64,000 nucleotides of DNA. It comes from Acanthosepion esculentum. Its lineage: Eukaryota > Mollusca > Cephalopoda > Sepiida > Sepiidae. Under the pieces are notes generated by a model. The model was given only the letters and a program-made list of their open reading frames with translations. It did no database searches and was not told the origin of the DNA. The translations under genes and the position numbers were made by a program. The stretch spans positions 103,417,093 through 103,481,092 of the forward strand of contig OZ038485.1 of assembly GCA_964036315.1 (NCBI GenBank), given 5' to 3'. Of the stretch, positions 1 to 63,339 are shown in pieces (position 1 is the stretch's first letter; each line of letters begins with the position of its first letter).

Positions 1-260
1 GGTGGTGGGAAATTGACTGAAGCTGAGGTGCCAAATCAGGACCAATAATATTGCTGATTCTTCTTTGTATTTTATCAATAAGTTCAAGGTCAATAGAAGC
101 AGAACTGCACCATATGTGGCAATAATATTCTAAGCTAATATTCTAAGCTAAATTTTTAGACTTTTAGATATGTATAAGATTCTAGAGAGAAAAATTATCC
201 CTCGCAACACGGTGAACCAACTTTCTCCGCAGCTGACCTACCAATGGATTCAGTATAGTG
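1..260 (-). mobile_element. LINE fragment, RT C-terminal tail (family 1)
   Basis: On the minus strand it reads EYYCHIWCSSASIDLELIDK then IQRRISNIIGPDLA, the region after the RT domain of a CR1/L2-type non-LTR element. The same segment recurs at 29281-29515 (also minus). It runs into the left window edge, and stops and indels mark it as dead. Confidence 0.7.
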
Positions 261-1440
261 TTTCCGCTTGGAGTCAGCTGAGAACATTAGCTTAACACGG
301 CGCAATGAGTCACTTTTCTGTGGTTAAGCCTCAGCCATAATGATGGAAGGCAGAGAGGGGTCTCTCAGACGATTAATGAGAGTTTAGTTTTGGATTAAAA
401 TTAACAAGCCATCTTGTTAACCACAGACTTGACGTTGTTTCAGCTTTAATAAATATCTATCGTATGTGAAAGTATAGAAGACCCCACCCACCCACACTTA
501 AATCTAATATTATGAGATAGACTAAGTAAAAATATATGTAGTCTACAATATTTGGGTAGTTTTCAACTAACAATAACCACACCTCGGAACATCCTGATTG
601 GCTATGGTATCGCCTCTTTGGGTAGTTAGCGTACCAGATACCTCCACTTTACGTCTTGTAATTTTATTACTTTAAACATTATTTTTAGTGTCTACCCATA
701 GTTGAGTAAACATTTGATTCATTTTAAACTGTATTATATCTACTGGCCTGAACATTTGAGAAATCTTATTAAAGATGTATCCTCTGGCAGGATTTGAACC
801 TGTGTACCTCTTTACAGGAGGATCTGACATGCTTTTAAAATGAAGAGTTTCATAATCAAGTCTGGTTCTATTTGCCTTTAAAAGAACTTTAATTGTTCAG
901 ATTCCTTCAAAAGTCGTAACTACTTGGTTTAATATCTGAAATGTAAACAAAGCAATTTCTAAAGAATTAATGGATTTTATTTATTAATCTTACATTTTTA
1001 TTACTTTAAAATAATATTATTTTGATGTCTGATTAATATATAAAATCCACTAATTCTTGAGAAATATGCTTTGTATATATTGTATAAAATGGGTGCTAAT
1101 TGATAAAAAGGCTTAAACTTATCAGAATATTATCTTGTACTTAAGAAATTATATCAAGTTTGTGTAAAGTTTGAAACCTCGACACAATCTTTGAAATATC
1201 ATGTCAGTAAGTTTTTTAAAAAAAAAAAAATAATAATCTTTAAATAAGGCTAGAATTCCTTATTAATAGTTTCTTATTTACCACCATGTTATAAATACCT
1301 TGAAAAAAAAAAAAAAAAAATATGAATGGATACCCAAAGTCAGTTATTAGTAACTGTTTTCAATTTCCAATTATTTTTTTACTTATCATTCCTGGCGGTC
1401 TGGAAAAAAAAAAATGCTCTTTTCTTCAGCTACTTTCTGG
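261..1440. other. AT-rich flank, no gene seen
   Basis: AT-rich sequence with A/T homopolymers (for example around 1212-1230 and 1302-1320). Apart from the tRNA-like patch at 779-850 I see no coding region or recognisable element. Confidence 0.5.
779..850 (-). repeat. tRNA-like relic (possible SINE head)
   Basis: The minus strand carries CAGGTTCAAATCCTGCC, a good B-box/T-arm, preceded by CCTCCTGTAAAGAGG, which folds as an anticodon arm with loop CTGTAAA (GTA, tyrosine-like). No matching 5' acceptor strand or D-arm is seen, so it is not an intact tRNA gene. Most likely a SINE head or a tRNA pseudogene. Confidence 0.4.
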
Positions 1441-1459
1441 CATACTTGTTATGGGAGGG

Positions 1460-2160
1460 GGGGGGGTCTTCTTCTATAGGCTGCATCCCCTCAGGACCTA
1501 GGCACTCGTAGCTCTCCACAACTTTCTGTCTCATGTAGCTCTTAGCAGTTTTTCTCCCTTTACTAAGGTCACCCTCTCCTTATCTTTTTGCTCTCACTAT
1601 ATACCCAATGAGAGTTAAGTTTTCTAAACCCTCCTTCCACATTATACAAGGTGGTCCAAAAGTCTTGTTACTCCCTGAACAAAAAGTAATGTGAACAATA
1701 GAACAAGTAATACAGTAATATAAAGCACATGTACTGGATTCAGTTTATTCACTTTCCTTTCATTGATGCTGTAACACCATTTTTTGTGACACAAAATGAT
1801 GCGGCACCATATGTGATATTTACGAAGCTGTGCATTGTTGATTGTTACAAAGGCTCTCTGAACAGTGTCATTCATGATGGCATTCATCTGAAACTCTCTC
1901 CTTCATAATACCCCACAGAGCATTGAAATAGAAAATATCATGTATGGGGTGACAAGACTTTCGGAACACCCTGTATATCCAAGGAATTTCTGCTGCCTCT
2001 AGATTTTTCTTCATCCATGAGGAGATTGTCCAGCATTCACTGCCATACAAGAGGATGGATATCATATAGAAATAAAGAAAAGACTGCTGGATTACTAACA
2101 AAGCTTTTCTGTTTCTCAGTACCTTACTTAGCATTTGGAATACTTCTTTTGTTAGCCTGT
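1460..2160 (-). mobile_element. LINE 3' fragment (YGSECW family) interrupted by a MITE
   Basis: From 2160 down to 1974 the minus strand reads ISILLYGSECWTISSWMKKN then LEAAEIPWI; below 1646 it resumes with IMWKEGLENLTLIGYI and ends near LWRAT. These are the post-RT region of an endonuclease/RT LINE also seen at 9370-9810, 42600-43420 and 52195-52470. The interruption is the MITE at 1647-1973; some LINE sequence is missing at the junction. Confidence 0.7.
1647..1973 (-). mobile_element. Mariner-derived MITE nested in a LINE
   Basis: The 327 bp unit starts CAAGGTGGTCCAAAAGTC and its far end, read on the other strand, is CAGGGTGTTCCGAAAGTC, so the termini are inverted repeats. TA dinucleotides flank both sides (1645-1646 and 1974-1975). 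Inside, the minus strand keeps a transposase-tail-like LWGIMKERV stretch. It is an internally deleted mariner copy inserted into an older LINE. Confidence 0.75.
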
Positions 2161-5100
2161 TGCATCCTCTGTTAAAATGCTTCCTTTATATTTGAGCTTG
2201 AGCAGAGTAAAAATAATCAAAATAGCTGCTCATTGAATGGGAATACAACTCCAATATGTTGATTTTGTGCACACATTGACTCAAGACTTTTGAAAGAAAA
2301 AAACAATTCCCATTTTAAATCATTTTACTATTATGGTACTTTATAGTAAAATATAAAGTTTGTTATTTAAGTCAATTAGACTAGAATCTTTTGATCTATT
2401 GTATTGGGTGGGATTGGTCAATAGTGACATTTTACTCAGTTTAGTACAAAGGTATTGCACCAATATTTCAATTTGAAGTTTCAATACAGCACAACTATTA
2501 AACATGCATAGGATGACTGATGGTATTTTTTCTTCTTCTACAAATGAATATCAGAATAAAAGAAATTAAAAAAAACAAAAAAAAACTCAACCCATTAAAC
2601 ATTATATTAATGATGAAAACTTTATTTTTTATATACTTTCATTTATTAATACTTCATGTAAATCATTCACAAAGAGTAGAGAATTGGGAGGGAAAATGAA
2701 GTAAAAAAAAAAAAAACAAACTATTCCTCTCATTCTTTCCGCTTCAGGCAGCGGAAGCAAAGGGAGATAAATCGCCCACTCACAATTAATCAGTAGAAGA
2801 CCTTTCACCATGGTTCAGTGTAGCACCAGGAGTGGTGGGGAGTACAAATCTCTGCCATTAGGTGGAGTGGGGGAGAACAAAAACTGGGAGTTTTGTTTGT
2901 GTTTTTTTTCTTTTTAAGGATGGAGTGAATTTTTTTTTAAATTCAGAGAGTACTGGAGAACATAATACAAATAAGCCAACCACACATCACTTCCCCTTCT
3001 ATTGTCTTAGCAAAGGTGATAACTGATACTAGAACCATTTTTATCTCTTAGAGCAAAAATAATAAAAATTTAACAATTAAGAAACATATGTAAATTTTCA
3101 TAACTCATTTTTTAATTACTTATATATGCATGCCAATATTCACATCACTTGAGACTTTATTATTCTCCCAATATATGGGAGACATGATACCTGTACTGAA
3201 ATAATACTTTCCTGTAGCTGATAGTGCTCATGTATATTAGTTTTTGTTAAAAGAAAAAAAAAATGTATTCCTGATGATTATACTAAATTTTATACTTGTA
3301 AAATCTAGTTTTAATTTAATACAAATTGCACACTATGAACAAGACTCATCAATTAATATTTGGACATTATGGATTTTTGAAAAATTCCGGATTTTAAGAT
3401 AAAAAAGATTTTGACTAAAATACACATGAGAAATATGGATTCAGATAAAATCTAGTAAACAATGTTTTGTATAGCCAAGTAATGTATATTAGTATCTCGG
3501 AAAGATAATAAAAAAAAAGTTGATGATTGCTTCTTGTAAGTTTTGATGGTAAAAATAATAAGCAAGGTAAACCTATTTAACATTTAATTTATAATGCTTT
3601 TCTTTTACATAAGTCTGGCACTATTTTATTAAATAGCTTAAATAAAATGGCTAAATAATCAAAAAATATTCTTAATGGAATGTATAAATACTAATCAACG
3701 ATGATGATTTGGTCACTGGCTCAAACAATATCCTCTGTTAACATGTCTAACACAACAATAAACAATAGTTAGCAGAATAATTATTACTGATAATTTATCA
3801 ACAGAATGTAATTTGTAAAAACAAAGACTCTTTATCTTTATGAAACAGGGGTTAAGTTATAACACATCATTAGATAACAAACAATACAGGGGTCACCATA
3901 GATTCTTAGGTGGCAATTTTGGTCTTGCAGGAAAAGGTTGGTTGGTTTTGGGTTTTTTTTAACACAAAAACCAAAATGTTTCCTGATATAAAATAAAATG
4001 CAAGCAGGAACACTTTAGTGTTGTTTTTTTTTTTGTTGTTTTTTTTTTGTTTTTTTCCAACTTTAACAAAATTTACAAACTTTATTTTATAATTTTGTCA
4101 TAATTAAAATCTGAAAAACTATGCTCATCTCTGATAAAATATAATTTTCTTAAATTCCCAAAACTGGAAAAAAAAAAAAATTTTCCCTCTCATCATCATA
4201 TTATCTTTTATTAAAGTACACTGATCCCAGGCAACGTACAATATTTTAAGATTTCAAGCATTAAAACAGACCTCATTATAAAAACAGAATAGGAGAATGG
4301 TACCTACATGTCAAGAAAGACATACCATCAAAAGATGTAGCATTACCGGGGGGGTGGGGGTGGAATCAATAATTGTCTGAACAACTTTTAGGACCATTTA
4401 TCCAAATTTCAATCGATATACTCCTCACATAAAAATATAAAATCATTGTTTCTTGGTCTTGGTCATAAAATAATGTTAGTTTCTCTTATCACATATTTTT
4501 AAGACTACAAGTATTTCATTATATTTTAATTATATTTGCATAATTTAAAAAAAAAAAAAATAGTTTATCAATTTCAAGAAACTTATTTCTTTCTGCTGAA
4601 ACATTTTGTAAAATCTTTAACCCACTGTTTTCGCAACATAACATTTTTATCATTTTTTTTTTTTTTCATTTTACTATCTTCCCCAATAAACCACAACCAC
4701 TATTAACAATGATATTCCATTTTGCAGAAATGTTCTGCCAGAAATGGTCACTATACACAAAACTACTCAAAAGTTACATTCAAATACATGATCAAAACTC
4801 AATCAATCCTGCTCTCACCAATTACATACAAGATGACACTGTCATTGATCATTCTTTCATTTCTGTAGCAAAATTGGCAGAGATAAACAAGAAATGCCTG
4901 TACAAAAGAACAATAGTAATAAATGTCATTTACATTGTTTTTTGAGGGGGTTTTCAGTGTGAAGAACTTCTTCTAAATTATTAGAAAAGATTTCACCAAC
5001 TCTGCATGTTATTAGATTTCAGCCCTTGCAGCCTCTAATCTAATGATCTATGGAAGGGAAATGAAATAAACTGATTAGTTATCACAATTTATTCTAAATT

Positions 5101-7080
5101 CAGTTAATGATCTGGCTTTATGATGTGCCACCATTGATATAGATACAATATCTTTTAGTATGGAGAAAGATTTTTTTTTTTTTCCAATGACACAAATTGT
5201 TCCTTATAAATATCTGCATGGGAGGAAGAAAGAAAACTTCCACTATATGTAACCTTGAATACTGTTAGTTAAATTGTTTACTTAGTTCCTTAATATGAGG
5301 ATTCTGATTTCCCAATATGAAATAAACAGGGAGGTTTTAATAAACTCAAGGGTGTGGAGAAAATTAAATGTTACCCCCACCCCAGCCACTAGGCACCTAA
5401 GATTACCAATGTACTTTCAACATGAAGAATCAAGATTATTATTTTTTTTTTTTTTAATAATTTCTCTCCAAGCAAGACCATAAAGCCACCATGACAATTA
5501 TTATATTACTTCAAACCATTCCAATTTCCATGAACTTTGTCTAACATTAAAAATTTGACAAAAAATGATCTTGGAAGGGGAAACAAATACATAACCATTT
5601 ATGGGAAAGTAGCCATGAGAGATTGAATCCAAACACAAAATTATGAATGTACATAATTCTTAAAATGTTCCTCAAAAATTTGTTTACATGCAAGCAGGAA
5701 CAGTGCAGACAAATTATTTGTAAAAATAAAAATTAATGAATGAATATCAATATGACCAAAAATAAAAAATCAATTTAAGATTGAATAAAACTCATAATAG
5801 AATCATTGTAACTTTTTGTTCCAAAAATTTTATATTTTAAATATTTTGTTTTTTAAAAGATAACATTTATGAATAAAGATGAAATTTTTTTTTTTTTGCA
5901 TGTATATTTTTTAAAATCAACACTTCAGTTTTTATATACTTACTTTCCTTGGGCATCGGATTTGGATTGTTAGACTTTAATTTAAGGAAATGTGCATTTC
6001 CCTCCCTTACATTTCATATGGTAATGGTGGTGGAAACATCATTGACTGAATAGTTGATGTTAGTGTCTGTCAAAATTTATAAGAAGTTTTTCAGAAAAAT
6101 AAACTTCTCAAATCCACTGTTATCACTCTTTCTATTATTAATGGGAATTTGCTTCCAAACTTTGTTTTGGAAAGTGGGGGAAGCCAAAATCTTGATATCA
6201 TTATTTTCCCTTCTAGTTACATGTGCTATCCATTTTAGTTGTTACTGTTAGAAGTCTTCAAGTGATATAGTTTTTTTTATCAATCTATAGGTTTTGATGA
6301 AGAATTCATTCACATGAAGTCATTTTTAATCATTGAGCTGAGAAAACTGTTGTATATAGAGATGATGGTTTAGATATTTCTGAATGAGTTTGATGTCATG
6401 TATGACATCCACATGAGAGCCTCAATCTTACAAGGCTATTTATAAACAATACTCTAGATCTTAACTTAATATTTTGGTTCTGTATTATCTTGTAACCCCT
6501 AGCACAAAATATGTTATAACTGATCTATACACTGAGGTATTTGAAGTGTTTCGAATTCTATTCTGAATTGTTATGAAGGGTTCAGTGTATGTACCATTAC
6601 TATTCTCATTCCAATTCCAGATTATAGTTTAAGTTTTTCTTGTTTCACTAAGATGCAAGGTGAAAGAATAAAAAAAATTAGAGAGAGAGAGAACACTAAA
6701 AACAGGAATTAAGGTAGTTCTACTTGGAAAACTTGATAAGAAAAAAAAAAAAAAATTATTTTATTTTATTTAAAATCATTTTTATACCAAACTATGAATA
6801 CCTATATTATCAACATAGCCTCCTTCTTGTCAGTATATTGGCCTCTGGCAGGAAAATAGGAGTGCTATATTCTGTCAGATCTGTTTGGGATATTGTATGG
6901 AATGTTCAAGGCTCCCCCCTTGATATCTCTGACTGTAAAATGCACAGAGCATAGTCTAGAAAGATTAAACAGTTTGTAGCTTTCACCAGGCATAATGATG
7001 TAAACCCATGACACCTGAGAAAGGTTAAAAAATAAAATAAATAAATGAACTGATATCTAACAATTATTGCAATGTCACTA
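2161..7080. other. AT-rich flank, no recognisable gene
   Basis: About 5 kb of low-complexity, AT-rich sequence with many poly-A and poly-T runs (for example 4022-4057, 4545-4560, 5452-5456). No open frame beyond about 78 codons, and none with a recognisable motif. The segment 2735-2880 has more even composition but I cannot identify it. Some of this could be distal 3' UTR or the end of an unseen neighbour. Confidence 0.5.
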
Positions 7081-7086
7081 AAGGGA

Positions 7087-7163
7087 TGTTGAAAAGTTCT
7101 CAGCTCAACCAATTATCACAATTCTCAATAAAATCCTTGCTTGTGCTGAGAACTTTTCAGCAC
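7087..7163. repeat. Short foldback element
   Basis: The sequence starts GTTGAAAAGTTCTCAGCT and ends with the inverse complement GCTGAAAAGTTCTCAGCA, giving about 18 bp arms around a 40 nt loop. This is MITE-like, but no target duplication is clear. Confidence 0.5.
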
Positions 7164-7248
7164 TTTGTATGCATTAATTTTATCAAAATTAAAAGATATT
7201 TTGAAATCTCTAGTATTTTAAAATATAAAAGCCAATGTAAAGTAAATA

Positions 7249-8497
7249 CAGAGGTTGGACAAAATAATTGGAACAGGTGCAAATTCCACTCCTATATTTC
7301 AAAGACCTATGAAGAACTTTAACTAAAACTTCGTAATTGCAGGTTATATCTATCGTAAATACATTTATTTATCTAATTTACTGTCTTTGGCTTATTTATT
7401 TTTAGAATTTAGTAAAATTTAAGCTAAATGCGTGACCTCTCTGAGTTTGAAAATGGGCAAATTGTTGGAGCTCGCATGGCAGGAGCCTCGATCACTAAGG
7501 TTGCTAAACTGTTTGGTTTTTAAGAGCTACCATATCAAGAACTATGATGCAATTCAAGAAACAGGGTAAAAACCTCTAGCAAGCATAACAATTCAGGCCG
7601 GACTTGCAAACTTACTGACAGGAACAGACGTGCATTGAAACACAATGAGGTAAAAAATCATCGGACTACTGCGGCCAAAGTGACTGCTGAGTTGAATAAT
7701 CCTCTAAATAGTCCAGTTTCTACTAAAACTGTTCATCGTGAGCTCCATGAGGCTGGATATCATGGAAGAGCCGTCGTAAGCAAACCTCTTCTCTCCACTC
7801 GCAGCATTCAGAAGTGGTTGAAGTGGTGCAGAGATCACAATGCCTGGTCTGCAGACCAATGGAAGCAAGTCATATTCTCAGACGAGTCCAGTATTTCTCT
7901 TTTACCAACTTCAGGGCAAGTTTATGTGTGGAGGCAACCCAAAGAAGCTTACAACCCTGACTGCCTTCTTCCAACAGTGAAGCATGGTGATGGATCAGCG
8001 ATAGTTTGGGTCGCTATATGATGGAAATGTCTCTGTCCAATAGTTGCCCTGCATGGTAGAATCAACAGCAAAGATTACCTGAATATTTTGGGTGATCAGG
8101 TTCATCCAATGGCCCAAACTTTATCCCCTGATGGTGACTGCATCTTCCAAGACGATATTGCTCCAATACATACCACTTGAGTGGTTAAGAATTGGGATGA
8201 AGAGCATGAAAGTGAGCGAGAACATATGGAATGGCCTCCCTAATCTCCAGATATCAATATTATTAAATATTTGTGGTGCATTTTAGAGTGACAAGTTAGG
8301 AGCTGCTATCCGCCACTGTCCTGTCTTAAAGAGCTAGAGCAAGTGTTAATGGAAGAATGGCTAAAACTTCCTCTGGATGAAGTCAGGAAGCTGTATGATT
8401 CCATTCCTAGACGTATTAAAGCTGTATGTGAGGCTAAAGGAGGACCAACTCCATATTAAATAAATTTTCTTTGAATTTAACTTTTGTCCAACTCCTG
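7249..8497 (+). mobile_element. Tc1-type transposon, inactive, with TIRs
   Basis: The 1249 bp element is bounded by CAGAGGTTGGACAAAA and, at the other end, its inverse partner CAGGAGTTGGACAAAA, with TA on both flanks (7247-7248, 8498-8499). It has the usual size for the IS630-Tc1-mariner superfamily. Confidence 0.9.
7430..8459 (+). pseudogene. Tc1-type transposase, broken
   Basis: The reading begins MRDLSEFENGQIVGARMAG (N-terminal helix-turn-helix), then after frameshifts continues through RRALKHNEVKNHRTTAAKVT, the DDE region IFSDESSISLLPTSGQVYVW, HGDGSAIVWVAI, a second acidic motif IFQDDIAPIHT, and ends near KAKGGPTPY-like sequence. Several stop codons and frameshifts interrupt it (for example after GF near 7521 and after WVAI at 8020). 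The transposase would cut and paste the element; this copy cannot. Confidence 0.88.
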
Positions 8498-9202
8498 TAG
8501 TTTAAAATTATAGATTTTTTTTTTTTTTTTTGAAAAAAGTCCACATTAATAAAAAATTTAATGTCTTTACAATCCTGTTTAATGACTTATTTAAAAATTA
8601 AGTTATTTTCCTATAGAAACAAAAACTTAACATCTTACTTTCCTATACAAGTAAAAAAGGAAACAATTCTGCTTGATTTTTTATTTATTTATTTTTTTTT
8701 TTTGAATTGATGCCATCAAAAAATTATAAAAATATCCAACTTGGATTCCAAGAACATGCAATCCAAAAAAAAAAAACTGTTTATAAAAAAATGTTTTAAA
8801 AAAAAGTCATTTTCCAAGCAGAAATCAAAATAAAAACTCTTAGAAAAACTTTGGCCTTGTGCCAGACTCAGCTAACTATTAATTTCAGAATCAGTGGTTT
8901 TAAAAGTCAAGGAATGATCCACAACAAAACTGGTCAAGAATCATAAGCAAAATAAGAATTGTGTGTGTATATATATGAATCAGTTTTTTTTTTCTTGGTA
9001 CAAGTAAACATTTAATATTAAAAATAAGCATTTAGGCAAAACTCGTCAAAATTTAAAAATAAAATAAAATGGCTCTTGCTTTTGCAAAGATGGTTGATGT
9101 GATGCAATGTGGTTGGCAAGTTATTACAAGAGCAGCAATAGTAACAGCAGTGTTATGAGTTAGCAGGCCAACTGTACTCCACTTCCCAGTCAGTAGTCTA
9201 GA
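8498..9202. other. Probable NSMAF 3' UTR and flank
   Basis: AT-rich sequence between the stop codon and the Tc1-type element, holding the candidate poly(A) signals at 8680-8693. No other element is seen. Confidence 0.45.
8680..8693 (-). terminator. Candidate poly(A) signals for NSMAF
   Basis: Three overlapping AATAAA hexamers on the minus strand (TTTATT repeated on plus), about 510-520 nt past the stop codon and just before the Tc1-type element. Such hexamers are frequent by chance in sequence this AT-rich, so this is only a candidate 3' end. Confidence 0.3.
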
Positions 9203-60385
<51,183 letters not shown>

Positions 60386-60940
60386 TTATCTTTTAAGAAA
60401 TTGAATATAAAATGCTATATTCGACAGTCTATCAAAAGTACAATTTAGCTTAGTCTCTTTGTAGCAAAACCATTAATGCTAACCTCTTAGCTATTACCAA
60501 TGTGTTTGCATATTTTTTTTTCAAGAACAGCTTATTAAGTTTGGTAAGTATAATTTATTTTATTAATACAGAAAGTAAAATTATTTAGTTTTAAACTGAT
60601 GCTAATTAATTTATAAATTTATACATGTTTGATAAAAAACATCAATTGTCAATAATATGCTTTAAATACACTACTGACAATCATCTTTCCACAATTTTCT
60701 AGAGTAAGGCATTTGTATTCTACATATAGTAGTTCTATTCTGCCAATAATGCTTGCACATTAATTCCTGATTACTGACAATACCTCCCACTACCCAACAT
60801 ATAGTTTGAATGATGAAAATTGCTGAAGCAGAAACTGTAAAATTGAGTGATTAAAACATTTCTTTGTTAGTGCCAAAACAAAAGATAAACAGAGGAACGT
60901 AGCGTCATTGTGGACTCCATGATTCTTTTGATGCATTGTA

Positions 60941-62195
60941 CAAGGTGCAATGGATAAATTGTCTAAATTACACAAAAATGAAAATAACACTGACATCTCA
61001 TTTTAGCAGACATATTTACCAAAATTATGCAAAAATATCTTAAAATACTAAAGAGTAAATTTATTCAATAAAATTGCCATTGGCTTCAACCATGGCCTCC
61101 AGACAACTACGGAATCTCCTGCAACTCTTCTGAACAGTCTCCTCATTTAAGTTTTTGAATGCCGCCATAAGCCATGCCTTCAGTTCATCTTTAGGATTAC
61201 AAGGAATTTTGTTGGTCTCTCGCTCAACTGCACTCCACACATAATAAAGGGATTTGCAGTCTGGGGAGTTAGATGGCTAGATGTAAGGGGTGATGTGGTC
61301 ACAGAAATAATCTGACTGCCATGACTTGGTTCTCCTGCTTGTCTGGCATGCTGCAGAGTCCTGCTGCCAGACATAGGGTCTTCCAGCAGTCACCCTCTTG
61401 ACCCAGGGCAGCACTACCTCCTCAAGGCACTTGATATATGCCTCCATGTTGAGTCTGAAGCCCTGTAGGAAGATGAATGGAGGCACAATGTCGCTATCAC
61501 TAGTGATCACTCCAAACACCATGATGATGGTTTTCATCACTCTCAGTACATCTTTTGGGGACACAGCAAGCCAACAGTTGTTATGTGTGTTCACCATCTT
61601 ATCCTGGCAGAAATTTTTCTCATCTGAGAAAAACCAATCATGTTCAGTTGGAGGGAATGCTGGAGTTTATTCAAAAGCTTTGAATTGTAGTGCAGGTCTT
61701 TCCTCATGTCCTTTATGGCTTGGAATAAAAATATGAGAAATACTGAATGTTTTCATGCACTACCTGCCTGATAAGAAACTCAAACACTCCTGTGTCCCTG
61801 GCTATGGACCCGATTGACTTGGAGGGATCATTATCAATCATGGTTAGATTTCACCAACAAATTCAGGAGTTCTTTTCTTATCAGAATAATCAGAATGAGT
61901 TTTCCAACCATACCTTTGCAATTACCATTAAACTCATCCAATTCTTTCTAAATCCTCTGCTCTGTCCTCAGATTGACAACCAAATGTATGCTCGTATTGG
62001 ATATTCCAGCACAAATACCAAGCAGTACAGCATGCTGTTTCCAAATTTCTGGTGTAGTGAATTGCACCATGGTGCTCTTTTCCTCACAAACAATGCCCAA
62101 CTGACCCTACTATACTGTGCAGTCAACAAAATCAAAAACAAACGACACACAAAATTAAAAATATAACACCGCGACAATTTACCCATCGCACCCTG
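60941..62195 (-). mobile_element. Mariner-superfamily element, copy C (longest), inactive
   Basis: The 1255 bp element is bounded by CAAGGTGCAATGGATAAA and the inverse partner CAGGGTGCGATGGGTAAA, with TA on both sides (60939-60940, 62196-62197). Copies A and B share its ends and parts of its body. Confidence 0.88.
61060..62080 (-). pseudogene. Mariner-superfamily transposase, copy C, broken
   Basis: Minus strand: MVQFTTPEIWKQHAVLLGIC near 62070 (N-terminus), then MVFGVITSDSDIVPPFIFLQ, GFRLNMEAYIKCLEEVVLPW and GRPYVWQQDSAACQTSRRTK (second catalytic D), then SPDCKSLYYVWSAVERETNK and KDELKAWLMAAFKNLNEETV, CRRFRSCLEAMVEANGNF. The expected last D (PLDYYVW) has become Y in this copy; counting in the shared consensus, the spacing D-to-D is 37, like maT-type DD37D elements. 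Stops remain. Confidence 0.8.
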
Positions 62196-62224
62196 TATAT
62201 TTTTTCGCCAGGGTTACATGTGTT

Positions 62225-62345
62225 TGAATTCAGTATTGTTCTTCTCCTAGACTGGTTGCTGACCACAGCTAAAGAACTCTGTCTGCCCTGTTATTCAACC
62301 CACATCTGGGGGAATAATAAAGTCAGTTGGCAGTAATAAGACACA
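62225..62345 (+). repeat. SINE-like repeat (CCTAGACTGG family)
   Basis: GTTTGAATTCAGTATTGTTC, TTCTCCTAGACTGGTTGCTG and ACTCTGTCTGCCCTGTTATT match 16170-16300 (inverted) and 32325-32425. Confidence 0.55.
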
Positions 62346-62517
62346 AAAATAAAACCTTGTCTACATATACTTGAATCCAACAGAATGATAAATATCTAAG
62401 ACAATTTGGAAAACTTCTATTTTGACATTTCTTTTTACATATGAATCGGTCATCAAAACTGATTTTCTAAATGCCAATTCATTGGCAAAACATGTCAAAA
62501 TAGGTTTTTCAAAATTG

Positions 62518-62569
<52 letters not shown>

Positions 62570-62659
62570 AATTACCTCATTATTTGCTCTGTAATAATAC
62601 ATTGAGCTCTTTTTGTGGATCAGTTTTAATATTCTATATTACTAGGATCCACTTAGATC

Positions 62660-62694
<35 letters not shown>

Positions 62695-63330
62695 TATGAT
62701 TCTAATGCAGTCAGGCCAGAAATATAACATTTATTTCCTTCTACTACCACCACTACCAGAATTTGTTCATATGTTTGTAATCATTCAAATGAATGAAAAT
62801 TTTGATGTATTTTTTCTAAATCCTACTTGTGATAAAATTGTTTCTGTAAACAGCTACAACAAAATAAACAGTTACGCTTAATTTTCAATAATTTTCATGA
62901 AAGATTATCTTATGAAAAATATTTCTTTACTTCTGTGTTGCATATCTACTTGACTATTACATTTTGCAATGTCCCAACACAAAGTTTGTAGCAGTTATAG
63001 CATCCATATTGCAACATTGCCAAATATTTGCTACTGGGCAGTATGTGTAAGCACTAAATGGAAAAGTACTTTTTTCCTTCTATGACAACATAATTATAAA
63101 TAGATATTAATTATAAGGTAGATTATGACAATGAAATCAATATTTTTAAGAGAGAGAGAAGGTACAAAGTGTTACCAATGCAAGAATATAAATATCTAGA
63201 TTAGAATATTATGAGGACAACATTGAGATATTGGGAAAAAGATAGCAGTGAAACCAAATCCAGTATTATGTTGGTTGCATAATCAATATAATAATAATGC
63301 ATAATTATATATATATATATATATATTACA
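62346..63330. other. AT-rich, no upstream NSMAF exon seen
   Basis: (TA)n at 62520-62565 and (GATA)n-like text at 62672-62692. I searched this stretch on minus for the BEACH exon expected before 60337 and saw none. Confidence 0.5.
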
Positions 63331-63339
63331 AAAATATGA

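Noticed and set aside
779..850. Functional tRNA-Tyr gene
   Set aside because: Only the anticodon and T arms look right; no matching acceptor strand or D arm upstream.
2735..2880. Exon of a neighbouring gene
   Set aside because: Balanced composition only; no splice signals with a plausible frame and no similarity recognised.
5295..5483. Small protein gene on plus
   Set aside because: No homology recognised, ends in a homopolymer-derived FFFFF run, no supporting signals.
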